Made by a program: the position numbers and the translations under genes
NCBI GenBank assembly: GCA_017535725.1
Contig: JAFXTO010000017.1
Coordinates: 36,875 to 100,874, forward strand
DNA from: Bacteroidaceae bacterium
GTDB taxonomy: Bacteria > Bacteroidota > Bacteroidia > Bacteroidales > Bacteroidaceae
Length of the DNA stretch: 64,000 bases
Direction: 5' to 3'
The notes under the pieces: generated by a model
Database searches by the model: none
What the model was told of the DNA's origin: nothing
The model's input: only the letters and a program-made list of their open reading frames with translations
Part shown: positions 1-13,400 of the stretch, piece after piece
Numbering within the stretch: the stretch's first letter is position 1
Layout of the letters: each line of letters opens with the position of its first letter

Positions 1-2
1 AG

Positions 3-335
3 GAGCTGATGGCAGAACTCGATGGCTGCCTCACCAAGTTACAGGACATTATATGGCGCATCAACGCCACGAATATGCAGACCAAGAACGGCGAGGGCAG
101 GACGCTCACCGAGCTGATGGCTCAGAAGGATGTGCTCACCATGCGCATCAGCACCCTGCGCAGCGTCTTCGACACGGCATCCTCTGGCCAGGACCGCTAT
201 TCCCGCTCTGAAATCAAGATGGTGACCGTCATCGACGTGAAGGCTCTCAGCAAGCAGATTGACGAGTATTCGGCACAGCTGCGCAAGCTCGACATCGAGA
301 TACAGTCATTGAACTTCCAGACAGAACTGGTTTGA
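3..335 (+). CDS. DIP1984 family protein, C-terminal part (5' end outside window)
   Basis: The reading frame is open to the left edge, so the start lies outside the window. About 110 residues are visible. They match what I know of the C-terminal part of the DIP1984 (septicolysin-like) family: the run RTLTELMAQKDVLTMRI, then DRYSRSEIK, then the closing pattern LDIEIQSLNFQTEL. The protein looks helical and probably coiled-coil, with no signal peptide or membrane segment in the visible part. The family's biochemical role is not established. The gene runs towards the minus-strand giant gene, separated by about 1.1 kb without a gene, so it is not part of the pilus locus. The family call is from recognition, without a search. 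Confidence 0.8.
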   Translation, partial: ELMAELDGCLTKLQDIIWRINATNMQTKNGEGRTLTELMAQKDVLTMRISTLRSVFDTASSGQDRYSRSEIKMVTVIDVKALSKQIDEYSAQLRKLDIEIQSLNFQTELV

Positions 336-533
336 TATTCTTTTTGGCATCCGCTTTCATAGGGCGAACCGACCCACCTATTGGTACGCTGCCCGGAGCC
401 GACGGCACTCTGTTCGATTCAGGAACTCTTTCACGGCGCAGGCTCAGCACGACCTCACTCGCATGCACAGCTCATGCAGCACGAAGCATTACCAACCGGT
501 TGACTATGATTGGCGGATGCCTTTATACTGACG

Positions 534-641
534 CTATGAATGCGGCTTCATAGCGCTACGAATACGGCTTCATGCCGCTACGGATATAGGTTCATGGCGC
601 TATGAATATAGGTTCATGCTGCTATGTATGCAGGTTCTGAG
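534..641. repeat. 22-bp tandem repeat, about 4.6 copies, hairpin-forming
   Basis: Units begin at 534, 556, 578, 600 and 622 with the pattern CTAYGNATRYRGSTTCATG. The first copy with its left neighbours forms a perfect 9-bp stem, CGCTATGAA against TTCATAGCG (532-555). Later copies keep a shorter ATGAA/TTCAT stem. The tract lies downstream of the DIP1984 gene and could end its transcript, but no T-run follows. No convincing ORF covers it. Confidence 0.85.
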
Positions 642-707
642 TTAGAGGTCCTGTGTGTATCGTGTTTTGTGTAGTGTGTAGTCTATTTTGAAAAAAACTT
701 TTTTTTT

Positions 708-753
708 AAGTAGGTGTTCATAATTAGTTTTATGTATTTTTGAATACCTACTT
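708..753. repeat. 13-bp inverted repeat with 20-bp spacer
   Basis: Arms AAGTAGGTGTTCA (708-720) and TGAATACCTACTT (741-753) are complementary with one mismatch. A run of nine T lies just left of the left arm. On the minus strand this is a hairpin followed by A, so it is not a classical terminator in either direction. It may be a protein-binding or cruciform site. Function unknown. Confidence 0.6.
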
Positions 754-810
754 CAGAGAAGACCTGCTTGCATAGTTTATTTTTCAACGTTGTTGTTATC
801 TCTTTTTTTC

Positions 811-1298
811 AACGCCGAGGCGCAGAGCCGCAGATTTTTTCGAGACATTCCAGGCTGTTTTCAGAGCATTACAGCTGGCCCTCACGCGCTTATTGTCGAT
901 TGCTGCGACTAAGTACGCTCGGCTTTGCCGCTTCTTCGAGCGACAGCGAGTCTGAAGAACTTGTCTTGCACTCTCTGAGCGCTGAGAAGTCTACTTCGAT
1001 AACAACACTCAGTTGTTCTCTTTGTAGCCACCTATCGGTGAGGTCGCCGAAGCAGTGGGAACGCTGCGCGGGTTCCCGCTGCGCGGAGGTCGCGGAGGCC
1101 TACGGACTCTAAACAACTCTAAACTATTGAACTACTCTACACTCTAAACTAATAAAAGCGCAGCTCTCCGCGCGTTCTGCAGAGCACAAACCTCGGCTTT
1201 GCCGTTTGTGCGCCTTCTGCGTCCTCACCGAAGGTCAACTGCTATGTCTTTGCTTCCTCTTTTCTTGCAGAACCTCTGCGTCTTTGCGCCTCAGCGTT
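811..1298. repeat. Inverted-repeat-bounded gene-free segment
   Basis: The left arm at 811-834 (AACGCCGAGGCGCAGAG, continuing) and the right arm at 1275-1298 are reverse complements over 24 bp with three mismatches. The interior holds GC-rich hairpins and two copies of CTCGGCTTTGCCG (near 919 and 1193) but no convincing gene. The overlapping plus-strand ORFs have no family features. The arms belong to the AACGC-GAGGCGCAGAG type of simple repeat seen in some Bacteroidota genomes. It could be a non-autonomous element or a relic, but I see no target-site duplication. Confidence 0.5.
1184..1211. repeat. Hairpin, GCACAAAC/GTTTGTGC
   Basis: A perfect 8-bp outer stem (1184-1191 with 1204-1211) encloses an inner GGC-AAA-GCC type stem. 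It lies inside the inverted-repeat-bounded segment and has no T-run. Its role is unknown. Confidence 0.6.
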
Positions 1299-1325
1299 AA
1301 AGATAAAATTAGCTTCCATAAAACA

Positions 1326-1362
1326 GACAGCAGCTACACTTGGATAAGGTGCAGCTGCTGTC
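1326..1362 (-). terminator. Probable intrinsic terminator of the 8959-aa giant gene
   Basis: Perfect 10-bp arms GACAGCAGCT and AGCTGCTGTC, extended inwards by imperfect pairing, lie about 75 bp past the giant gene's stop codon. On the minus strand the hairpin is followed by TGTTTTATGG, a short T-rich tract. Position and strand fit the end of the long minus-strand transcription unit. Confidence 0.7.
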
Positions 1363-1374
1363 ACTTTTTATGGA

Positions 1375-1426
1375 TGGGTCTAATGGGGACTTTGGGTCTA
1401 ATGGGGACTTTGGGTCTTATGGATCC
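1375..1426. repeat. 18-bp tandem repeat just past the giant gene's stop
   Basis: TGGGTCTAATGGGGACTT occurs at 1375-1392 and 1393-1410, followed by a diverged third copy. It begins about a dozen bases past the stop codon. Its half-unit spacing and GGG-centred sequence resemble the 9-bp minisatellites in the 5' coding ends of the upstream fimbrillin and giant genes. Confidence 0.8.
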
Positions 1427-1437
1427 CCATTCACCCC

Positions 1438-4400
1438 TTACGGCGTCGTATCACCGATTTTCACCTCGGTGTCCCTCTTCACGCTACCGCTATCACCGCC
1501 GCCATAGACATTGCCCATGATGGTAGCGCCGTTGAAGACGTTGACCTGCGTCCAGACGGAATTGGAGAACAGATTAGCATCCAAGCCGGATATACCACGG
1601 CTGGCGCCATACACCTCACCGCCATAGACTGGGTTGTACTTCCATCCTTTGGTTGTGTCGAATGGCGTGCCAATGGTGACAGCACCCGCTCCACCGATGT
1701 TGACGGTATTCTTTGACCACCAGCCCTGACCGATGGTTGTGACACCGGGGGCAGGATTAGCGGGAGCTGGGATGCTAGCATAGGTCGCATCACGCTCTGT
1801 TGTACCAACCTTGTAGGCCGTTTCCGTTCTCGTGGGCGGAACGGCAGGAGGACCGACGCTGGCCAGCGAGCCACCGCCATAGACATTACGGTGGATGATA
1901 CCGCCGAGGATGTCCACCGTCGTGAAGCGAAGCACGCAACCGGCATGTTGGCTGTAGTCCTCTTCCTTAATGGGCATTGAATAATATTCGATACCTTCAA
2001 CGTTATCATCAATTTTTCCATCATAGTTGAAGTCGAACTTATACTTGCCAACACCCGAGCCTGCGCCATAGACATTGCCTCGGTGCAGCCACTGCGCGTC
2101 GTCGAGATTGGTGGTATAGCTATCGTTTTTGTCTTTGAGTACTGAGGGGCCATAGGGCAGACCTATCTCACCGCTATTAACCACCACGAAGGCATCGCGG
2201 CGTACGCGACCGTCCTGAGCACCACCATAGACGGATCCGTAGATCTTCGGGCCATACGATTCCCAGTTGGCAGCATCCTCCTCAGATAATGCCTTGAACG
2301 CATCGCCTGTGATAATTTCTCCAACAGCATGAGCACCTACGCCTTCGCCATATTTCGTCTTACAGCGATATTTGCCCTCACCGATGGTGACGTGCGTCTC
2401 ATTGACATAGCCGTTGAACCATTCGGGACAATAGAGATAGCGATAGGACTCTCTGAGGTTGGGTGTAGCCTTACCGCGACTACCACCAAAGACGTTACCA
2501 GCAGGCAGTTCGTCCCACAACGCCGTGGAACCAATCACGCCGCCAAAGAGGTTCACATAGGTCTTGCCGCTGCTGAGGAAGTAGTCGGCAGGGGTCACAG
2601 GTTTATTTAGGGAGCCAGGTGCACCCGTCAGGACAATAGGTTTCTCCGGATCAAAGTCTTTACTTGGTGTCCACAACACATCGTCAATCGTCTCACCATA
2701 GCCTGTTGAATAGAAGTCGTCAGAACCGCCGGCATAGTTACCGACGCCCACGGAAGCCATATAGCCGCCGCCCAACACATTGTTCAGCACTCGACCGTCG
2801 ACCATCGTGAGGTGCGTGTTGCCATAGACCTTACCTGCTGTCCAGTCGAAGAGATCCATATCGTCACTCTTCTTGGCAGGCGTTCCAGCCTTCGGCTGTA
2901 CAGCACCATCTCCAGTCTCGACATGTGTCAGCGTACCCTTGTACAGACCTTCACCGCGGCCACCGCCGAAGAGCGAGTGGCTGACGAAGCCGTTGGTCAG
3001 GGTCACATGGGTATCGCCCATGACGTGACCGTTCTCACCGCCACCGAAGACGGAGCCTTCGATACAATCCTCGTTATAATGCTCACTACCCAACAACGTT
3101 GACGGGTCTTCATCGTTATATGGTAAATCTACGGTCACGTAACTCTCCTTGACGTTGGCCAAATGTGCCATGATGTAGCGATTGCCGGCATCACCCTTGG
3201 AGCCGCCGTAGATATTACCGTTGTCGAGACCTACGACACGGTCGCTGCCCATTCCGATGTGTCCGCCCTTGATATCAACGGTGGCTACACCGGTGTTTTC
3301 AGCATACTCGAACTTATACGGCCAGCTCAGGGCGAAGCTGGTGGTTTCAGAGGTGTGCTTAGCCAAACCTGTTCCTCCGTTGTCTACGATTGTCGTATCA
3401 CTGGCGTTCGTGATGGTTCCCACCGAAGCAATGGAGCCACCGCCATAGACGTTACGGGCAATCAGGCCGCCCTTCACCGTGACTTTGCTATTGCCAAACA
3501 CGGCACCACCCCACGGGTTGTATAACTCGTATTTCTTTTCGCTTTCGCCCGAGCCGACTTTATAGGTGTAGGTATCCTGACCGCAACCGGCGCCATAGAC
3601 ACCACCACGGTTGTTGTCCACTTCACGCGTCTTGGTATCGATTACGTTACCTTCGCCGTCCTTGATTGTTGCCCAATAGCCCGACACAACACCCACGGTA
3701 CCGCTGTAGATGTTGACTTCTGAGTTCGCACGGTTGTGACCGTTCTCACCGCCGCCATAGACGTTACCGGTAATCAGAGGTGTAGCGTAGGTACCTGCGC
3801 CATCAGTACCGATATTGACAACGGTGTTGTTGACCCAACCCACCTTGTTGTAAGGATCGTTATTAATGGCAGGATCTGCCAAAGCCGAGATATCACCGCG
3901 CGACGAACCATTGACCATACCGTTGTCACGACCGGTGATACCGATGGTGCCGCCCGTGATGTTGATGGTGGCCGTACCCGTGCCTGTAGTCCAGTCGTAA
4001 GGAACGCCAGAGGGGATGTAGCTGGGATCCGATGCACCTTCTGTTCCTTCATGGGCAAGTCTGAAGGTTCCTACAGAACCCAGAGCGCCGCCGCCATATA
4101 TATTATGGTATATGGTCGGTGAACTCAGGACATCACCAGCTGCCTTGCCGGCGGTTGGATGCGCCTCCACCCAAGTCGCGTCAGCTACCGTGTTCTGAAT
4201 AGTGATGTTGGTATTACCCTTGACCTGTCCGGTGTGGAAGTGGCCCACGTTGCCCTTACCGCCACCATAGACATTTCCCATCATGGCACCGCCGAACTTC
4301 ACGTAGCCAGGATTATCGCTATCCATGGCTTTCACTTCGGCACGACCTATCTCGCCGCCGCTGATGGTGACGTAGGTATCACCACCAACAAGAGCCATCT

Positions 4401-7400
4401 CGCCACCGCCGAAGACGCTGGCGCGTACCTTGGTGTCGCCGCTGATATCCACTCTGGTATCGTAAACCACTTTACCGCCATGGTCTTTGTCCTTGGATAA
4501 GTCGTGTTCTTCACGGCCTTCACCACCGCCATAGACGCTGCCATAGGTGTATAACACATTACTGTTACCACTTGCGGGGTAAGTACCAGGAACAGCAATT
4601 GTCGTCTTCACAGGCGTTTCTCCGGTAATCTCCGTACCGATGGTACCACCTGTGATGATGATTTCAGTTCCAGTGACCACATTATTTCCATCTACTATGA
4701 TAGGATCTCCGTTATCATCCAGCACTTTATGGGTACCGAGGACAGAACCCATCTCACCGCCACCATAGACGTCACCCATAATCCACGGGTCGCCGCTGAT
4801 GGTCACCTTGGTGCTCTTGACACTACCCAGCTTGGTCCATTCGACAGGAGTCGTAGCAGTGTTTAGTTCACCATTCTCATCATAGGAAGAAATCGGGTTC
4901 GTACCATCCAATTTGAAGAATCGTCCCATACCTCCGGCATAGACATTGCCACCCTTGGTATGCAATACTCTTCCGTTGGAGGTGTCGAAGGTGGTATTGG
5001 GCACATTGTAGTATTTCTTCCAAATTGTCCAGTCTGAAGGACTCCATTTTGTGAAGTCTGTATTCAAGGTTTTACTTAATTTAGTATTAACTTCTGCGAT
5101 ATTAGCCTCATTCGGAATTTTAAACTCATTCGTATTACCGATAGTACCGCCAGTGATGTTCATGGTGACGTATCCACGCTTGAAGTTGGCAACCTCGGTG
5201 ATCCCGTCATCAGCGTAATTATCAGGACGCATCGTTCCATACTTGTCAGTTTCTGTAGCCTCGTACAGTCCGTAGCCCACAGAGCCCAGACGACCGCCGC
5301 CGTAGATAGAGCCCAGCATCTCGCCGGCATAGATGTTCATCGTCACGCTACCACCCACGTTACCAGCTGTGTAGGCATCGCCTGCGTAACCGCGACCGCC
5401 ACCGAAGACGTTACCGTCCACGTAGGACGTGCCCCACGTGCCAATCTTAGGACCATAAGCATCCACGGCCGGTTCATAGCCTTCCGCGCCTTCCGTGCCG
5501 ACGGCATCCTTTGCGGGTACGCCGATGTTCATCGTGACATCACGCAAGACGTGACCATCCTCACCACCACCGAAGGCGGAACCGTAGATCCATCCTCCAG
5601 AGATGTTGACTTCCACATCCTGCACATTGGTCTGTTTGTTGAACAATACACGTGGATCACCCATACCGCCGCCGAAGAGGTAGCAGGTGACGGGGTGAGC
5701 GGCAATCTGCCCTAAAGTACGTGGCACGCCAATGGTACCACCTGACATATTGATGGTACATTTAACATCCACGTTGGTCATCTCGTTACCGCCATAGACA
5801 TTGGTCAGGATATGTCCACCCTTGATATCTACTACGGTATTGCCACCAACTTCACCAGCCTTCCAGTGCCATTTGCCTGCGGCGTATGGGAAGTAACCGG
5901 ATCCACCGCCGAAGACGTTGCCATAGAAGGTATATCCGTTGGTTGCAACAAGTGCACCACCCTTGGATTCATATTTATCTGCAAATACATCGTGGGGGGC
6001 GTATGGCGATTCATACTTCCAGCTGGCGCACTCAGGCAGTGAGGAAGTGTAGTTCGTCTCACCATCTTTGTATAGACGTCCATCAGTCCACTCTTTTGAA
6101 GTGTAGCGACGATTGATGCTGTACGGACTTCCAAGGTACGTACCGTCATCCGCCATCTGCACATAGCCATTACCAATCTGGCAGTTGTCTTTAATGGTCA
6201 CATACGTATCGTGCTGCACAAATCCTTGCTCGGCACCGCCGAAGACATCACCCTTGACGAAGGCGTTGTCGCCGATGGTCACCTTAGTCTGGGTGGCCAA
6301 ACCTAAGGACTCGATATATGTCAAGTACTTGGCTTCCTTATTATCGCCATAATTAGCGGTACTAAAGAAATCCTGCGCATTGTTAATCGTCGTACGCCAC
6401 GGATCGCCAGCCCAGGCGTTGCCATCTACACCGATATAAGGCATGGCTCCTTGACCAGCGCCAAAGACATGGCCTGAGTTATCGGGACCGCCTACCTTTG
6501 TCATCGTCATATCATTGGGACCAATCTCAGCATTGTCCTGGACGATGACGGTGCAGTTGCCGCTCTTCTCGTTCTTCAACGACTCCGGCAATCCAGTATT
6601 TGGATTAACATTGTAGCGGCCTACTGAGGCAATCTGGCCACCGCCATAGACGCTGCCTTTCACCTTGGCCTGACCCTGGATGGTGACAGTGCTGTTGCCA
6701 CGAACCAGAGCAGAGTAACCGTGGGTGACAACGCCCTTACCGGCACCGAACACATCGCCTTCAATAGTGGGTTCGTTCGTCTCGTCGTCTTCATATCCTA
6801 TCGTCACCACCGTGTTCTTCTCCACACGGCCAATCTCACCGCCGCCATAGACAGAACCTTTAACGGTACCGTTGGCAATAGTGACGCTCGTACCGCCATT
6901 ACTGTCAATCAGGCCGTCGCCGTCGATGCCCACCATGGCCGACTCACAGAAGAAGGCTCGCTCTCCTTCAGCTATTGCTTCACCCTTGCCACCGCCGAAC
7001 ACATTACCGGTAATCGTGGCTTTGTTGCGGGCGTTGAGAGCTTTATTACCCGTCACCTCATGTTCATTAGCGTCGAACCAGGCCCACTCGGCAGCAGTCT
7101 TGATGTCGTTGGTGTTTAGGGCACCGATAAGTGTGGCATTATAGGCATTGGCTTTAGCTGCTGTCAGTGTTCCTGTGCCGTCATTTGCAACAGCACCTGT
7201 TAATTTCGCATTGTAGGATGCTGCATGGGCTGCAGAAATTTCAGCAGTACCATCTGTAGCATAAGCAGCCTCACCCGTTAAACCTAAAGCAGTATTAACC
7301 GCTTCGGCTTGTTCTGCTGTTAGTTCCGTACCACTTGCAATAGCTCCAGACAATGTAGCGTTGTATGTATTGGCCTGGGTAGCATTGAGTGTTGTGGGTT

Positions 7401-10400
7401 CACTCGGTAATGCATTTGTTAACGTTGCATTATATGCATTGCACTCTTCCTGGGTGTACGTCACGGCAGCTGCTGTCTGCCTATACGTGAACTTGTCACC
7501 ACTGGTGGCATTCTCTGTTTCCCAGATAGGATTGCCGCTGTTGTCCCATCGTGCTATCCACCGGCCCGTACCTATTTCTATAGAGGTGTTACCCTGGACA
7601 TCAGCCAAGTTACCACCACCATAGATATGGCCGATTTTACCGATGGCCAGTTCGGCATCAACCGTACTGCTTGGTACATTGGTTACTTCATAGGTGTAAG
7701 TGCCATAACTATCGTTTATGGTGTGGGGGCCCTTCTCGTAATTCATGGTGCCACCCGTTCCTGTCGGAGGCTTAGCAACATAATCTCGAGTTATGATACC
7801 TGGCTCCATATTCACATTGATGTACGGGCTGCCAACCACGAGAGCTTCATAGCCACCGCCATAGATGGTGCCTATTTCTGTAGCAGAGATTATATTGATT
7901 CGAGGATCATGCTTGGGGAAGCCATAGAGACCTTTTTCGATTAACTTATCCTTTTTTTGATTTTCCGTAGGATTGGCTCCTAATTCATCTAAGGCTGCTT
8001 TCAAGTCTGAATCATACTGTGCTTTGGTTCGAGGCAGATAAATGGTTTTTCCATTATCATCTGTTCGTCCACTATCGTAATAACCATAGATAGAATAGCC
8101 TGCCTGATAGCCGCCACCGTACAGTTCGCCGATGATAATGGGTCGGCAGCTACTCTCCTGAACATTGATAGTGATGGAACCATTGATTTTGCCTGCTCTA
8201 TCGTTACCACCAAAGACTTTGCCGAAATGACCATTGGTAATATTCAGCACCACATCACTATTCACATTGGAACCATAAGACGTTGGGAATAACTCAGCCG
8301 TATATTCGGTACACTCCATGGACAAGACGGTTTGAGCATCGACTTCAGCGTTCTTTCCGGCGCCGTAGGACTTATCGACGACAACCGCACAGTCTGAAGT
8401 ATTCTGATAGACCGACATGGCCAACGTACTGATGTTTCCTCTCTCGTTACTACCGCCGTATGCGTAGTGAATACGTCCACCAATGACATCGGTTTTGGCT
8501 TCACCTTCGCCGTACATATAGTAAGCTTGTCGGTATTCCTTGTTGGTGGCATTGCTGTTCTCAATGGCCTTATACGGATCGGCCTTCGAGCCAGAACCAT
8601 GCGTGCCAACGCTATAGCCTGTTTCGCCGAATTTGACATAGTGCCTAAAGTTATCGTAACCCACGTTGGCACCTGGGTTCTCATACCAAACCGTATTTTC
8701 ACCTTCCTGAATAGAATAGTTGTCCTTACCGTTACCGCCGCCGAACACCTCGTCTATCTCGTAGGCAGCATTGATGGTGAGGCTGGTGGCAGGCACAGGA
8801 GCAGCATTACCACCACCATACACCTGCTTGATGCTGGTCAGGTCACAACCATCGATAATCACCTCCGTACGTGCCGCTGCCTTGGTGGTCGGGTTATCAG
8901 AATGAGCATCCGTAGGATCATATTTGGCCAGGTCACCGCCACCATAGACGGCCAGAACATCGTACTTGCTCTCACCGATTAAGTCTATCAGGTTTGCAAG
9001 CGCTTGTTCTTTTGCTTTTTTTGTTGCATCATCAGTGCCACTGCCTGCCAAGATACCCATGTAAGTCGTATATGGAGTAGCGCTGGTATTTATACCCGCA
9101 TCTGCAGCGAGATCGGACAGCTTCTTTCCATCGAAGGTATAAGTGCTATAATTGTCTATCGTATAATTGGAAACAAGATCGAATTTCTTGTATTTGTCAC
9201 CAATCGTTGATGTTCTCTTATGCTGTGTAGCATGCACATGCACCTTCGCATGTCCCTTCGGCGTACCGTTCAGGTCGTTGCAACCAAAGATTTTCTGCAC
9301 GCTACAACCCTTCGACGTACTGGGCACCACGGTGATGGTACCGTCGGCTGCCGTCGTACCGTTCAGCTCTACGGTGGTATTGCCACCTACGTCAGCAGCA
9401 ATGCCGTCCATTGTGGCACCGTCGGTCCGAGTACCCTTACCGCCGCCATAGGCATCGTGGGCAATGCTACCGCCAGTGAGGTGAACCTCGGTATCCTGCT
9501 TCACGCGACCGACCTCGCCGCCACCATAGACATTATCACCTATGGTGCCATCCTTGACATACAAGTAAGACCAGATGACGGTAGCATACTTGTCGGGATC
9601 GTAGCTCCCGTCCGAAGTGTCAAATGTAGGATTCGAAGCCAAGTATGCCTCGCCGGGGCCACGACTTGCAGCAAACACACTGCCGTCAATCTGGCCGCCA
9701 TTGATGTCAACCCGAGAGTAGGACTTAGAACCATGACTGCGAGCCGGATTATCCTTAACTGCAGGATAATCTTTTGAAGTTGTATTGAACTCATCAAAGC
9801 CCTGCCCTGTATTTGGAGGACCGACAGAGGCCAAGGCACCGCCGCCATAGACGTTACGGGCAATAGTACCGCCATTCACCTCTACCCATGAGGTGCAGGT
9901 CACAGAACCGGAGGAGTTGTTAACAGCCATAATGGGGTTATCACTATCATCTTTCTTGCCTGTATCAAAGGTACCAATACCCGAACCGGCTCCGAAGACA
10001 TTTCCGCTTCGGCCAGCGGCATCGACATCCTGACCAGTAATATTTCCTTTATAGATATGTACCTCAGTGCTATTGCGCACATGTCCGTCCTGACCGCCAC
10101 CATAAATGGAGCCTTTGATGGTGGGGCCGGTAGCGTCTATATCCGATGACGAGGAACCACCGATATTGACGATGGACTTGTTGGTATAGCCGAGGAAGAA
10201 GTTGGGCACATACCTGTAGCGGGGTGAGCGCTTGCAGCTGGCTGCAGACCTACCACGGCTGCCACCGAAAACAGAGCCGTAGGGGATGCCGTCAGCATTG
10301 GTAGAAGCATCACCAAAGCCATCTGAACCTACAGTACCACCATAGATGGTGACCGTGGTCTTACCGCTATTCTGGAACTCCCAAGCATAGTCCTTATTGT

Positions 10401-13400
10401 TGGTCCCAGATTCAGGTGATTCAGGATTGAATGTGCTTGTCCACAGGTTGCCAGTGAGCGTCTCACCATAACCGGCGGTTGAGTAGTCATCAGCACCGCC
10501 GGAATAGTTGCCCTTACCCACAGAGGCCACATTGCCGCCACCATAAATGAACCAGCCCACAGAGCCGCCCTTCATGATGACTTCGGTGTTGCCATAGACC
10601 TTGCCGGCCGTCCAGCTGTAGGTAAGCTCGGACGATGCTTTGGGTTGACCTTCAGTGGCATTGTCGGGATCCCACAGCTTAGTCATGTATTTGCCTTCGC
10701 CCTTACCGCCACCAAAGACGCTGCGTGCAATCGTTCCTCGGTTGATGATGATCTTGGCATTTTCTTCGACGTGACCGTCCTCGCCGCCACCGTACACCGT
10801 ACGTATTTGTGGGTTGTCAGAGCCGCCTTTTGTTCCAATCGTTACCTGAGTCTCGCGGACGTTGGCACAGAAGGCCTCCGTATAGCGTTGCTCAGTGATG
10901 TCATTTTCACCGCCTTTGTTGAAATCCACCTGGCCCTTGCCACCGCCATAGACGAATTGGCTCACAGTGCCACCTGCCACGTTCACCGTAGCAAGGCCAC
11001 CTACAGCACTCGAATTAGGCTTGTTTGCCACATACGTGAACTCGTACGGCCAACTGAGGCCAAAGTCATAGAGTGTCTTTTTATCTTGGTCTTGAGCATC
11101 GTGCTTCTTGACAGTCAGATACTTGTAGCCAGTTACGCCCGTGTCATCACCCGTTCCCGTCTTAGAAGCCCGATAGTCAATAATACCCACGCTGGCCAGC
11201 TCACCGCCGCCATAGACGCTCTGACCCACGGTACCGCCGAAGACGCTGACCGTGGTGTTTCCACCCACCAAGCCAGCCCATTGCAACGGCGTATAGACAT
11301 AATCAAGATCTTGCCATGCCGCCATTCCTTCACCCTTCCAATGGACGGTGACAAGAGTCGGTTCTGTCTTGTCACTACCATGGCCACTGCCATAGACACA
11401 GCCGTCAATCTGAGGAGCTGTGCTTGGACTATCAATGGTGGGCGTAGTACCAACGAGGGTGCCACCAATGGTGACGTAGGCATTTTCACGCACAGCACCG
11501 AACTCACCGCCACCATAGACATTGCGATAGATATGTGTGGTGTTGCCAGTGATATTCACCTCTGAGGTCTTTGACTGTCCCAATTCTGGCCAGATGGGGT
11601 TCGTCGTTCCATCCAGAAGTTCGATACGTCCCATACTGCCGCCGAAGACGTTGCCACTGTGAGCTATATCAAAGTAGCCCTTATCTTCTTCCGTACCCTC
11701 TATGCCGTTACCGATAGAACCACCACTGATGTTGATCTTGATATGGCCATGGGTGGTGTCTTTTGCATCACCAACACTCTTTCCGTCGGGAAGATCATCA
11801 CTTTCTATGTAGAAATCTTCCTGAAGCTGTCCATAATGCGGGCTTTCGGGATTGACGAAGAAGGTTCCCACCGAAGCCAGACGGCCGCCACCATAGATAG
11901 AGCCGAGCATGGTGCCACCCGTGATATTCACGGTCACATTGCCACCCACGGAACCGGCTGTCAGCGCATCGCCAGAGAAGCCACGGCCACCACCGAAGAT
12001 GTTACCATCTACGTAGGAGGTACCCCATGTGCCAATCTTAGTGGATCCACCAATCGTCATTGTCACATCGCCCAGCACGTGGCCATCCTCACCGCCACCA
12101 AAGACGGAACCATAGATGATGCCACCACTGACAGTCACATTCGTGCTGGCCACATTGGTCCAGGTGTTGAAGAGAACGCGCTGGTCGCCCTTACCGGCAC
12201 CGAAGAGGTAGCAGGTGACGGGGTGATCGTGAATCTGTTTCAAAGTGCGCGGCACACCGAGGGTTCCACCCACCATATTGACAGTACACTTGCCTTTCAC
12301 ATCAGTCATCTCGTTACCGCCATAGATGCTGGTCAGGATATGTCCGCCGGTGATGTCCACAACCGTATTGCCACCCACGACACCTGCGTCAGGATTCCAC
12401 TTACCCGATTTATAGGGGAAGTAGCCGGAACCGCCGCCGAAGACGTTGCCGTAGAACGTGTGACCGTCGTCACCCGTAGTATTGGAATATTTATCGTAAG
12501 GATCATGTTTCTTGTCAGCGGTGGCTGCTTTACCATAGTCCCAGCTGGCACATTCGGTAAAGTCAGAAGGATTCTCACCGTTCCACTGTGCTGTTGTATA
12601 TCGTACATTCTTGCCTTTACCATTACCAATCTGGCAATTGCCAGCTATCATCACATGGGTATCCTGACGCACATGACCATTCTCACTACCGCCATAGACG
12701 GAGCCCTTGATGAAGGCGTTGCCGGCAATGGTCACATCGGTTGTTTCGGTAATACCAAGTGTCTTGATATACTTCAGATAAGCCGTTTCCTTGTCATCTC
12801 CAGCATAGCTTTCCCACAGATATTGACCAGAATTATTCATGTAATAGCGTCCAGCACCCTCTGGGCCAACACCCTCGTAAGGAAGGACACCTTTACCTCC
12901 GGCAAAGACGTTGCCATCGAAAGTTGGCATAGTCATATTGTTGGGACCAATCTCAGCATAACCCTGGATGACGACGGTACTCTTACCACCGCACTTCAAT
13001 CCATATGGCATACCGATTTCCACACCATGTGTATCATCCGTAGCAATCCAATAACGACCCAGCGATGCCAACTTTCCAGCACCATAAACACTATGTCCTA
13101 CCTTGGCATCACCCTGAATGGTGACCGTACTGTTACCACGTACCAGACCCGAGTAACCGTGAGTAGGCACACCCTGACCGGCACCAAAGACATAGCCACC
13201 GATAACGGGGGATTTCGCGTTTGCTGCCGCGCCATCTCCGAATCCGATGGTTACCTTCGTATTGCGCTCTACACGGCCAACCTCACCACCGCCATAGACA
13301 TTACCGCCTGCTGTAAGATTACCGCTGTTATCGAAAGTACCTATTGTACCATGGCCAATGTTCACTGTCGTTCCACCTTCTTTTAAAGTATATGTTGCAG

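Noticed and set aside
708-753. Intrinsic terminator
   Set aside because: The T-run precedes the hairpin on the plus strand and is an A-run after it on the minus strand, so it fits neither direction.
768-1112. Plus-strand 114-aa ORF in the left gene-free region
   Set aside because: It is Ser/Leu/Cys-rich with no family pattern and runs through the inverted-repeat arm and hairpins.
11659-13386. 575-aa plus-strand ORF and similar plus-strand ORFs across both giants
   Set aside because: They are antisense shadows of the GGG-repeat coding sequence. They lack start context, signal or family motifs.
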